A stretch of DNA of 44,948 nt from a virus: the IMG/VR virus record IMGVR_UViG_3300023199_000025, positions 1-44,948 of that record. One strand, 5' to 3'. A program made the translations under genes and the position numbers. Of the stretch, positions 39,091 to 44,948 are shown in pieces. The notes under the pieces are model-generated. The model ran no database searches, was not told where the DNA came from, and saw only the letters and a list, made by a program, of their open reading frames with translations. How positions within the stretch are numbered: position 1 is the stretch's first letter; every line of letters begins with the position of its first letter.

Positions 39091-40019
39091 TGCCAATTAA
39101 CAATGATTTGCCAGAGAAAACTTTTCCCATGAAATTTCGCTGGAGGGAAAAACCTACTACAGAATATAAGCAGTCTTTAGAGAATCTTTCTGTATCCTGC
39201 TTGTCCCACCCCAGCAGGGGGCAGATACTAAGCCATGTAGCAACTTTCTCTTTAGCTACATGGGAGGATAGACCTAATTTTGGGTATACTACTGAAGAAC
39301 ACGAAAAAGCATTAAAAGGTATTTTACAGGGAAGCGTATTGCCTAACTTTATGGAAACCCTTAAGTTTACCTTTCTTATATCCAACATAGATTTAGTGGA
39401 TGTAACCCACCTGATTAGGCATAGAACATTTACTTTTTCTGCACATTGCACAGGGGACAGAGATCAGCGGCACGATGCAGCACTGGTAAAACCATCTATA
39501 CAAGAGCATGGAGAATTTTACGCTAGATACCAAGAGCTTATGGAAGAAGCTAAAGCTTTGTATGCAGATATGGTGGATTCTAAAGAAATTAGTTTTCTGG
39601 ATGCTCGTACAGTACTTCCACGATGTACAGAAAACCATTACTATGTAAGTGCTTCTCTTAAAGACCTGATACCATTTTTTAAGCAAAGGCTAGATAAGCA
39701 GATACAACCAGAAACAGATAATCTAATAGCTATTAAAATGCTACTTCATGTAGCTAGAGTTATTCCTGAAATAGGATATATAATTGACCTAGATGAGCCT
39801 GACTGGTTTTTTATTAAAACAGCACAACAAGACCATAGCTCTAATTTGTATTACCCAGAGGAGAAAAACGATACCTTTGATTATAACGAACAGTGGTTTG
39901 TATACAAAAGGAAAAGAAAAGATATGCTAGGAGGATATGTATTCCATGAAATATGGTCTAGACTAGCTTTTATCTATAAAGATATAGTTAACACTTTTAA
40001 GGAAAAAACAAATGCTTGA
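39090..40019 (+). CDS. Divergent ThyX-like flavin-dependent thymidylate synthase
   Basis: 309 residues. RHR at 110-112 followed by SAHC and GDRDQR aligns with the ThyX signature RHR-x7-S-x-R, and 'LDARTVLPRCTENHYYVSASLKDLIPFFKQR' with its second half. At the signature, canonical Asn-Glu-x-Ser-x-Arg positions read Ser-Ala-His-Cys-Thr-Gly, so several dUMP-binding residues differ. It could be a true dTMP synthase with an altered site or a pyrimidine-modifying relative, such as a hydroxymethylase. Longer than most ThyX. Overlaps the next mini-gene by 8 bp. Confidence 0.75.
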   Translation: MPINNDLPEKTFPMKFRWREKPTTEYKQSLENLSVSCLSHPSRGQILSHVATFSLATWEDRPNFGYTTEEHEKALKGILQGSVLPNFMETLKFTFLISNIDLVDVTHLIRHRTFTFSAHCTGDRDQRHDAALVKPSIQEHGEFYARYQELMEEAKALYADMVDSKEISFLDARTVLPRCTENHYYVSASLKDLIPFFKQRLDKQIQPETDNLIAIKMLLHVARVIPEIGYIIDLDEPDWFFIKTAQQDHSSNLYYPEEKNDTFDYNEQWFVYKRKRKDMLGGYVFHEIWSRLAFIYKDIVNTFKEKTNA

Positions 40020-40164
40020 TAATTTTTGGTTTTGGTTGCTTATTTCAGGTATTATTATGGTTCAGCTATATCTTTTGTTTAAGCTTGCGAGCATATCCCA
40101 CACTAGTGATAGTCTTTTTAGGTCTTTGTTTGATAAGGTTAAAAAACTGGAGAATAAAGAATGA
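40012..40164 (+). CDS. Mini membrane protein between thyX-like and ligase genes
   Basis: 50 residues, missed by length cutoffs. AAGGAAAAAACAA precedes the ATG, it overlaps thyX by 8 bp and the ligase start by 4 bp (ATGA), typical for this operon. One membrane span (FWFWLLISGIIMVQLYLLF) then a charged helix. The overlapping frame at 40016-40198 lacks such support. Role unknown. Confidence 0.6.
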   Translation: MLDNFWFWLLISGIIMVQLYLLFKLASISHTSDSLFRSLFDKVKKLENKE

Positions 40165-41375
40165 GTATTTCTATAGTCCACGGACTGAGAAAAGCTAGAG
40201 GAACTAACAAAAAGCTTCAAATACTAAAAAAGCATAAAGACAACGATCAATGGAAGCGCATACTAGAAGCTATGTATGATACTGGAGTTAACTACCATGT
40301 GTCCTCTCCTTCTGAAAACACATTCTTAGAAGACCACGAGGTAGATTACGATGATATGCTAGAAGCTTTGAGTACTTTAGCAAGTAGAAAATATACTGGA
40401 AATAAAGCTAGAGACTTTGCAGTTGCATGCTCAGAACAGTATGGAGAAATGTTTAGGCTAGTCCTTGGAGGAAGCCTTAAAGCAGGAGTATCCACTACAA
40501 CTATCAACAAAGCATACCCTGAACTTATTCCTACATATCCACTTATGTTGGCTAAAGATGTAGAAATAAAAGAGTACCCTATATGGGGCTCCACTAAGTT
40601 TGATGGAGTTCGTTTAATAGCTAAAAACTATGGAGATAAAGTAGTTATAATAACTAGACAAGGAAAACATTTTCCACTGGAAGAACTAGAAAAAGAAATA
40701 GCTAAACTCCATCCAGGGGTGTATGATGGAGAACTAGTGGTTGGAGACGGGATGCAGGCAGGGAGAACTAAAATAACAGGCTATGTTAACAAGGTCCTTT
40801 TAGGTAAAGCTAAAACATTGCCTGAATATACTTTTTGTATTTTTGACTATATTCCAATACAAGATTGGGAAAATCAAAAGTCTACATTTGTATACGGAAC
40901 AAGGTACCAGACTCTAGTGGAACAGTTTCCTAAGTATAAACAAGGTAATCTTCGTATAGTACAGCAAGAGTGCTTAAGGAACAACTCAGAAGTTGAGCAC
41001 TTTTTTAACAACAGGCTAGTATTTGGATTTGAAGGAATTATATTACGGTATAAAGCTAGTCATTACCAGTGGAAAAGAACTCCTGACTTAATTAAAAAGA
41101 AAGCTATCAAAGATTGTAAACTTACCTGTGTAGGAACTAATGAAGGTACAGGAAAATACGAAGGCTTAATAGGTGCTCTTGTATGTGTGGGAAGAGTGGA
41201 GGGAAAGCCAGTAAGAGTTAAGATAGGATCTGGCCTTACTGATACAGATAGGCAAGAACCAGAAGCTCATTTTATAGGAAACACTATTGACATAGAGTAT
41301 AACGATGTAGTGACTCAAGAGAAAAGCGATACATACAGCCTTTTTCTGCCTAGGTTTAAAAGAGTTCTTAAATGA
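40161..41375 (+). CDS. ATP-dependent DNA ligase
   Basis: 404 residues. Motif I STKFDGVRLI gives the adenylated Lys near residue 146; then TRQGKHF (motif Ia region), YDGELVV (motif III), EGIILRY (motif IV) and KKKAIKDCKL (motif V). An N-terminal helical ~110 residues and C-terminal OB-fold-like end (VRVKIGSGLTDTDRQE) complete the T7/bacterial LigD-like layout. Seals Okazaki and recombination nicks. Confidence 0.92.
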   Translation: MSISIVHGLRKARGTNKKLQILKKHKDNDQWKRILEAMYDTGVNYHVSSPSENTFLEDHEVDYDDMLEALSTLASRKYTGNKARDFAVACSEQYGEMFRLVLGGSLKAGVSTTTINKAYPELIPTYPLMLAKDVEIKEYPIWGSTKFDGVRLIAKNYGDKVVIITRQGKHFPLEELEKEIAKLHPGVYDGELVVGDGMQAGRTKITGYVNKVLLGKAKTLPEYTFCIFDYIPIQDWENQKSTFVYGTRYQTLVEQFPKYKQGNLRIVQQECLRNNSEVEHFFNNRLVFGFEGIILRYKASHYQWKRTPDLIKKKAIKDCKLTCVGTNEGTGKYEGLIGALVCVGRVEGKPVRVKIGSGLTDTDRQEPEAHFIGNTIDIEYNDVVTQEKSDTYSLFLPRFKRVLK

Positions 41376-41725
41376 AATACTACCATTATGCCTACAGCTT
41401 AGCCCATATGTCCATACAAGACGGATGGCTATTGCCTACAACTCAAGGGGATTTTTATAAAAAACTGTTATTTGTTACAACGTCTACTACGCCTGTATTT
41501 TGTAACTTATCAGAAAAAGCTATATGGGGAGATAGAGACCCAAAGGAATGGCATAGAACTATTGTAACTGTTAAGAGGCCTTTACTTAAGTTACATTTTA
41601 CTCATGCATCTTGGTTTGTATTGTTGAACCAGTGTATGAAACACGGGCTAGATTTAAGTAAACTTACATGGACAACAAAAGCTTTAAAAATAGACAATCT
41701 ATCTTTTATGCCCAATGATGTCTAG
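41372..41725 (+). CDS. Last plus-strand gene, unknown
   Basis: 117 residues, soluble, Trp/His/Leu-rich (GDRDPKEWHRTIVTVKRPLL), no family recognised. Translationally coupled to ligase by a 4-bp overlap. Its end overlaps the minus-strand DUF1353 gene by 27 bp tail to tail; no terminator separates the two operons. Confidence 0.6.
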   Translation: MKYYHYAYSLAHMSIQDGWLLPTTQGDFYKKLLFVTTSTTPVFCNLSEKAIWGDRDPKEWHRTIVTVKRPLLKLHFTHASWFVLLNQCMKHGLDLSKLTWTTKALKIDNLSFMPNDV

Positions 41726-42097
41726 TTTCTTTTTATACTTTTTCCAGGGGAACCTGCCCCACAGAGTTACAGCTTTCCACATTGATTTAGCTTTTATATC
41801 TGTTATATCTGCGGTTAATAAAACTAAGTAAAAATAGTGGTCGGACAAGGACCTGGAAAGTAGCTGAGTAGAGTATAAGAAATCGTGAAGTACAGCGGCC
41901 TTTTCGGTGTCGGCTCTTTGTCTTAGCCAACATCGTATTAGCATAGGGGAAGATAGTAAGTCAGTGGAAAAACCGACAGGAACAACAAATTTTATATTGG
42001 TAGAAAACAGAACTTCAAAAGGTTGGTGAACTACCCAAGACGAGTTAGGCCCGTCTCTTACTATTAGCTCACCAACCTTAGGAAGTGGCATACTCAT
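41699..42097 (-). CDS. DUF1353 protein
   Basis: 132 residues. 'FVVPVGFSTDLLSSP' and 'EKAAVLHDFLYSTQLLSRSLSDHYF' are the DUF1353 hallmark ('VP-GF-TD-AS-P', 'AA--HD-LY', 'R---D--F'). Widespread in phage lysis/tail regions; conserved His and Asp suggest a metal site but activity is unknown. Last gene of the late operon. Confidence 0.75.
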   Translation of the reverse strand: MSMPLPKVGELIVRDGPNSSWVVHQPFEVLFSTNIKFVVPVGFSTDLLSSPMLIRCWLRQRADTEKAAVLHDFLYSTQLLSRSLSDHYFYLVLLTADITDIKAKSMWKAVTLWGRFPWKKYKKKLDIIGHKR

Positions 42098-42873
42098 CTA
42101 AAGTCAGGGATTAGACTTTGGCCGCCATCGTTATCTGACGTAGATACTACAGGAGCATTATTAATCGGGTTTTTCGTAGCACTGGAATTTTGGTTATTCA
42201 CAGTAGACGGATCCAAAGAACTGTTAGGTTGTCCTGTACCGATCAGTACTGGGTTGCGGCCATCAGAAATAATAGACCCGTCTCCTGGTATATTCTGGTT
42301 TCTATTGCCAATAGTAACGAATTGGTCCCCGTTTCCACCAGTCCCAGTGGCTGATCCTTCTCCTGAAGTGGCCATTCCATCATCGGACTTAGTAACATTT
42401 ACTGTCCCAACAGTTGTGCCTCCATTACGTAGTGCTGTTCTCATAGTTTTCTCGGATTCGTGGGCAGTATATGCTGTAGCTAATATCTGGCCTAGCCCAG
42501 GAATAGCAGAAATATATGCAGCTTTAATTTGGGTATCAGATCTCATAGCCTGGACAAGCAATTGTGTATCTGCATCTTGAGACTGGCTCTGTTGCTTACC
42601 GGACATAACTATAGCTAGCACGCATAAAGGCTCATTAGCCTCTGCAAACCCCGCACAAGCACTCATAGCTTGTTTTTGAGCCACCGTATTAGCCAGCTTA
42701 TCGCAATCCGAGCCTTGGAAAGAAACTTCTTGGCCGTCCACGGTAATTGTACAAGTTTTTTGAGGCCTTTCAGCAAGTAGCTGGGCAGCTTTTTCCATGT
42801 TTGATGCGCAACCAGATAGTAGGATTGCTCCACAAAGACTAGTAAGGGTATATTTATGCAGTAATCTAACCAT
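42094..42873 (-). CDS. Phage-encoded lipoprotein in lysis region
   Basis: 259 residues. The signal peptide ends in a lipobox LLSGC (Cys22), so the mature protein is lipid-anchored, probably at the outer membrane. Residues 23-150 contain further Cys pairs (KTC, SDC, SAC, PLC). The rest is a low-complexity Gly/Ser/Asn/Asp tail. Much larger than typical o-spanins. It could be an outer-membrane spanin partner or a superinfection-exclusion lipoprotein. It overlaps DUF1353 by 4 bp. Confidence 0.7.
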   Translation of the reverse strand: MVRLLHKYTLTSLCGAILLSGCASNMEKAAQLLAERPQKTCTITVDGQEVSFQGSDCDKLANTVAQKQAMSACAGFAEANEPLCVLAIVMSGKQQSQSQDADTQLLVQAMRSDTQIKAAYISAIPGLGQILATAYTAHESEKTMRTALRNGGTTVGTVNVTKSDDGMATSGEGSATGTGGNGDQFVTIGNRNQNIPGDGSIISDGRNPVLIGTGQPNSSLDPSTVNNQNSSATKNPINNAPVVSTSDNDGGQSLIPDFR

Positions 42874-42876
42874 ATT

Positions 42877-43089
42877 TCAATCCTCTTCAATAGGCCCTTC
42901 ACGTTGTGTGTTCTCCATAGCATTTTGGATAGCACTAAAACCTGCAGCTAACCCTGCAAACAGGATAGCAATAATACTACTTGTAGTTACATCTCCTGTT
43001 TCAACTATAGCATATGCTCCTGTAATTATAGCAGATGCTGCAGCCTGTATAAAGGTTCTTAAGGATCTTTTTTTCCAGTTTCGTTTCAT
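42877..43089 (-). CDS. Holin candidate
   Basis: 70 residues, basic start (MKRNWKKRSLRTFIQAAAS), two hydrophobic helices (about 12-29 and 36-55) and an acidic C-terminal tail (IEED). Matches the r1t-like holin plan, whose members begin with Arg/Lys then 'RT--QA---A'. Lies between endolysin block and lipoprotein; would permeabilise the inner membrane. Confidence 0.75.
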   Translation of the reverse strand: MKRNWKKRSLRTFIQAAASAIITGAYAIVETGDVTTSSIIAILFAGLAAGFSAIQNAMENTQREGPIEED

Positions 43090-43090
43090 A

Positions 43091-43225
43091 CTATTTCCTC
43101 TTAGTAAAGTGTTTAGCAGTTTTTCGAGGCATGGGCTTCTTGCCTGATTCTCGAAGTTTTTTACGACCTTCAGCTGATCTACTCATTCCTGCAAATTTTT
43201 GCTGAGCTTTACTTTTAGTTGGCAT
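43091..43225 (-). CDS. DUF3008-like small basic protein
   Basis: 44 residues from ATG 43225 (TGGAGCTATTAAT upstream); a longer frame to 43276 overlaps endolysin and lacks a better site. 'MPTKSKAQQKFAGM' is the DUF3008 opening ('MP--SKAQQ--M'), followed by Lys/Arg-rich residues. Found beside lysis genes in other phages; function unknown. Confidence 0.65.
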   Translation of the reverse strand: MPTKSKAQQKFAGMSRSAEGRKKLRESGKKPMPRKTAKHFTKRK

Positions 43226-43226
43226 A

Positions 43227-43607
43227 TTAATAGCTCCAGATAGTTGGCCTAGGGTGCAGTCCTGTTCCATAATCAAGATGAATGAATCTAGTCGTTCCTT
43301 TCTGGTTCCATCCTACTCCTTCTATCCCATGTGCAAGGGCAATGCGTGTAAGTGCATGCCCATGATACCTACTATTATGTGTGTCCACGGCACAACCAGT
43401 CGTATGCGGACCATTATACCCTGTACTTGATACATTATTGTTATGCTCCGGGCAACGGTATGCACTAGAGATGGGCATAGGAATCCCAAACTCCTTACGA
43501 ATTGCTACAAGAAGACGCATAAATGTATCGTTCATTTCCATCCTGCCGCATCCACACTTGCATGTAAGTTCTTCTACTGTAAAGTGGTCCCACTGTGATG
43601 CTGTCAT
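43227..43607 (-). CDS. Endolysin, peptidase M15 family
   Basis: 126 residues. CKCGCG (16-21) opening, then SAYRCPEHN, GPHTTGCAVD (His68, Asp75) and RFIHLDYG (His110) form the zinc-binding set of M15A L-Ala-D-Glu or D-Ala peptidases. No signal peptide, so it relies on the holin. It cuts peptide stems of peptidoglycan. Its end overlaps the ribosome-binding site of the next gene. Confidence 0.88.
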   Translation of the reverse strand: MTASQWDHFTVEELTCKCGCGRMEMNDTFMRLLVAIRKEFGIPMPISSAYRCPEHNNNVSSTGYNGPHTTGCAVDTHNSRYHGHALTRIALAHGIEGVGWNQKGTTRFIHLDYGTGLHPRPTIWSY

Positions 43608-43608
43608 C

Positions 43609-43995
43609 TTAATTCGTTCCTCTGCTTATAAATTGAATTGCATATCGAGCCCACACACGACTCTCTACTCGTTCCAATCTTCTGTGTAACGACTGTGTAC
43701 GCTCATTTAACACATCTACTTTCCTTTCAAGTTCATTCGATCTTGAACTAAGTTGTATCAATTGATTATCCATTGCTTCCATCTGTGCAGATATTTGTTC
43801 TTGTTTCAGTACGACATTACCTGCAAGTACAATAGCACCAATAAGAGGCAAACTGACAAAACTGACAACAGACCAAGGAACACGGACCAACATGGACCCA
43901 TCTTTATATCCGTTTTTCTGCTCCGGGTGTTGGCGCGGTGGTGGATGTGGATGCCGTTTGCTCGAACTTTCATCATTTTTATCATTGCTGTTCAT
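43609..43995 (-). CDS. Inner-membrane coiled-coil protein, i-spanin candidate
   Basis: 128 residues. A Pro/His-rich cytoplasmic start, a membrane span (40-63) and a periplasmic coiled coil (65-115; QMEAMDNQLIQLSSRSNELE, then RLERVESRV). That is the topology of Rz-type i-spanins, here upstream of endolysin. No embedded Rz1-like frame with a lipobox was apparent. The lipoprotein at 42094 might be its partner. Confidence 0.55.
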   Translation of the reverse strand: MNSNDKNDESSSKRHPHPPPRQHPEQKNGYKDGSMLVRVPWSVVSFVSLPLIGAIVLAGNVVLKQEQISAQMEAMDNQLIQLSSRSNELERKVDVLNERTQSLHRRLERVESRVWARYAIQFISRGTN

Positions 43996-44028
43996 ACCGC
44001 AGTAAAACTTCCTTTGGTGTGTTGTACA

Positions 44029-44181
44029 TTAGCTAGGTTTTACCCCAGTTGCTTTCTCAAGTTCACGCACAGACTCGCGTAACTGAGGAACCGCGTTCTC
44101 TTTCGCATTCTGAGACGCATTACGCCGCGCTTGCTGTCGTGCTTCAAACTTTTGCTTATCATACTTTGGAGTATGTGCCAT
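44029..44181 (-). CDS. Small basic protein, unknown
   Basis: 50 residues, missed by length cutoffs. MAHTPKYDKQKFEARQQARRN, helical throughout and basic. It starts 1 nt after the stop of the fibre-associated gene (TAATATG) with GGTGG upstream. GC-rich codons match the fibre module rather than the AT-rich core. Function unknown. Confidence 0.6.
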   Translation of the reverse strand: MAHTPKYDKQKFEARQQARRNASQNAKENAVPQLRESVRELEKATGVKPS

Positions 44182-44182
44182 A

Positions 44183-44716
44183 TTATGCCACCGGAAATGT
44201 TGGGAAGTTTATGGAATCGAGCGCGTCCTGTACTTGCTGCACAGTCGTTGCATCTTCGATAGCAACTTCAACGCGATTTGATTCCTCGACCGTCGCCGCG
44301 ATATCCTTATCTTTCTGATCTTTCACGCCTGCCGGATAGATGCCTGCTTCGGCGTTCATCTGACGGAACATCGGCCACTTGTTAGGGTCGTCTACTGGTT
44401 CCTCGATGTGTTGCCGTGCTTGTTCGCGGACGCTTGCAAGGGCGGTGGCTTTTCGTTCTGGTAACAACACCGCCTCAACTTCCGCCGCATCAACCGCCCG
44501 GAGTGCGGGGCCGTCAACGACTTCGTAGAATCGCTCTATGTCGTCGTTTTTCTTACCGTTGACCAGCTCGGATTCGTCACTCTGTATCGTAAACAGAGAC
44601 ATGCCGTCGGGCGGGATTGGGTTGCCATTTTCGTCTTGCCCTTGGTTGCGTCCCGGTTGGGGCGTCTGTGGGAAAGCGGCATTAGGATTGAAAGCAATGT
44701 AGATGGCGTAGCCCAT
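44183..44716 (-). CDS. Fibre-associated small protein, full copy
   Basis: 177 residues. N-terminal beta-like part (FNPNAAFPQTPQPGRNQGQD), middle acidic helices, C-terminal helix ending FPTFPVA. Its start overlaps the second fibre's stop (ATAATG), exactly as the partial copy at 1-108 couples to the first fibre. Not similar to T4 gp38 or Tfa that I can see. Likely a fibre chaperone or adhesin subunit encoded with each fibre. Confidence 0.75.
   Translation of the reverse strand: MGYAIYIAFNPNAAFPQTPQPGRNQGQDENGNPIPPDGMSLFTIQSDESELVNGKKNDDIERFYEVVDGPALRAVDAAEVEAVLLPERKATALASVREQARQHIEEPVDDPNKWPMFRQMNAEAGIYPAGVKDQKDKDIAATVEESNRVEVAIEDATTVQQVQDALDSINFPTFPVA
44609..44716 (-). repeat. Copy of the sequence at 1-108
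   Basis: The first ~108 bp of the two fibre-associated genes align without gaps at high but not perfect identity; substitutions fall largely in third positions. This is a diverged tandem-type duplication, not a recent copy or a phage terminal repeat. Confidence 0.75.
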
Positions 44717-44948
44717 TATCGGTGCCTCTCGATCATCTCGATTATAAAGAACGACTCGTCTTTCGCCGCATCCCCCGCAAAAGCATAATTATCATCTGTA
44801 TCTATATTATCGACTTGTGGACGGACTACATCGCCAGCCGACACATCGAACTCGAACAGACCGACGTGGATTTCTTGGTTCTGCAAACCGCTGTCAAACC
44901 CCTTCGCTGGTACTCCGCCGATGGAGTAGTTCGGCCTGATCCGATTAA
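44717..44948 (-). CDS. Second tail fibre, C-terminal fragment (cut by window end)
   Basis: 76 codons, running off the right end. It contains SIGGVPAKGFDSGLQNQEIH, FEFDVSAGD and AFAGDAAKDE before ending ERHR. 'SAGD' and 'GDAAKDE' are shared with the C-terminus of the fibre at 108-1829, so both carry the same C1q/TNF-like tip fold while the rest differs. It suggests two fibres, or an allele swap, each with its own companion gene. Confidence 0.75.

Noticed and set aside
40016-40198. 60-residue hydrophobic frame
   Set aside because: It overlaps a better-supported 50-residue gene (40012-40164) with a ribosome-binding site and coupled stop/start on both sides, and it runs into the ligase gene.
1-44948. 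Direct terminal repeats of a linear phage genome
   Set aside because: The similarity between the ends is a diverged gene duplication, offset from the right end by 232 bp and with many substitutions; exact terminal repeats are absent.

Overview
The window looks like most of the genome of a strictly lytic, short-tailed (podovirus-type) phage. It has a head-tail connector portal, a terminase, a major capsid protein and cement protein of the BPP-1/epsilon15 type, tail-tube and nozzle proteins, three large internal virion proteins and a fibre with a T7-type anchor domain. It also carries its own PolA, primase-helicase and ATP-dependent ligase. I see no RNA polymerase, integrase or lysogeny repressor, so transcription probably relies on host polymerase. 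The promoters fit that: a sigma70-like late promoter and a family of extended -10 early promoters. The lipobox, the Fur-box-like sites and a tRNA with encoded CCA suggest a gammaproteobacterial host, but the host is not proven.

Layout. From 18.7 kb down to base 1, all genes are on the minus strand: terminase, small virion proteins, portal, scaffold, capsid, cement, tail adaptor, nozzle, internal virion proteins, fibre and a small fibre-associated protein cut by the window start. The other end of the window (44.9 to 41.7 kb) is also minus strand. It continues logically from there: the end of a second fibre, a full copy of the same small protein, then a spanin-like protein, M15 endolysin, holin, lipoprotein and DUF1353 gene. 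The two ends therefore look like one late operon opened inside a duplicated receptor-binding module, which suggests a circular or permuted genome with some sequence missing at the join.

The plus strand from 19.3 to 41.7 kb holds early and middle genes. First comes an accessory run (19.3-26.7 kb) of small, mostly unknown proteins, several extremely acidic, with a SprT-like protease, a membrane-anchored lytic transglycosylase, a DUF550 dNTP pyrophosphohydrolase-like protein and a tRNA-Leu(UAA). A minus-strand block (30.05-26.64 kb) with primase-helicase, an unknown protein and a PD-(D/E)XK nuclease interrupts it. Then come recombination and replication genes (30.4-37.6 kb: Sak4-like ATPase, DUF669 protein, Cas4/RecB-like nuclease, SF2 helicase, PolA). 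Last is a nucleotide-metabolism cassette (37.9-41.4 kb: nucleoside deoxyribosyltransferase, HD phosphohydrolase, DUF6378-like protein, a divergent ThyX and DNA ligase).

The regulatory DNA is rich. Two intergenic regions, at 18.7-19.3 and 37.6-37.86 kb, carry Fur-box-like palindromes. TTAGATA repeats cluster at 20.3-20.7 kb and recur at 37.63 kb. Both minus-strand operons share a 17-bp promoter-like element, and the primase leader carries a terminator-like hairpin. Ten genes share an extended ribosome-binding cassette around TTTGGAGAT. The least ordinary biology is the divergent ThyX inside a dNTP-editing cassette behind a Fur-like operator, which could mean a modified-nucleotide or iron-responsive programme. 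All of that is inference from sequence alone.
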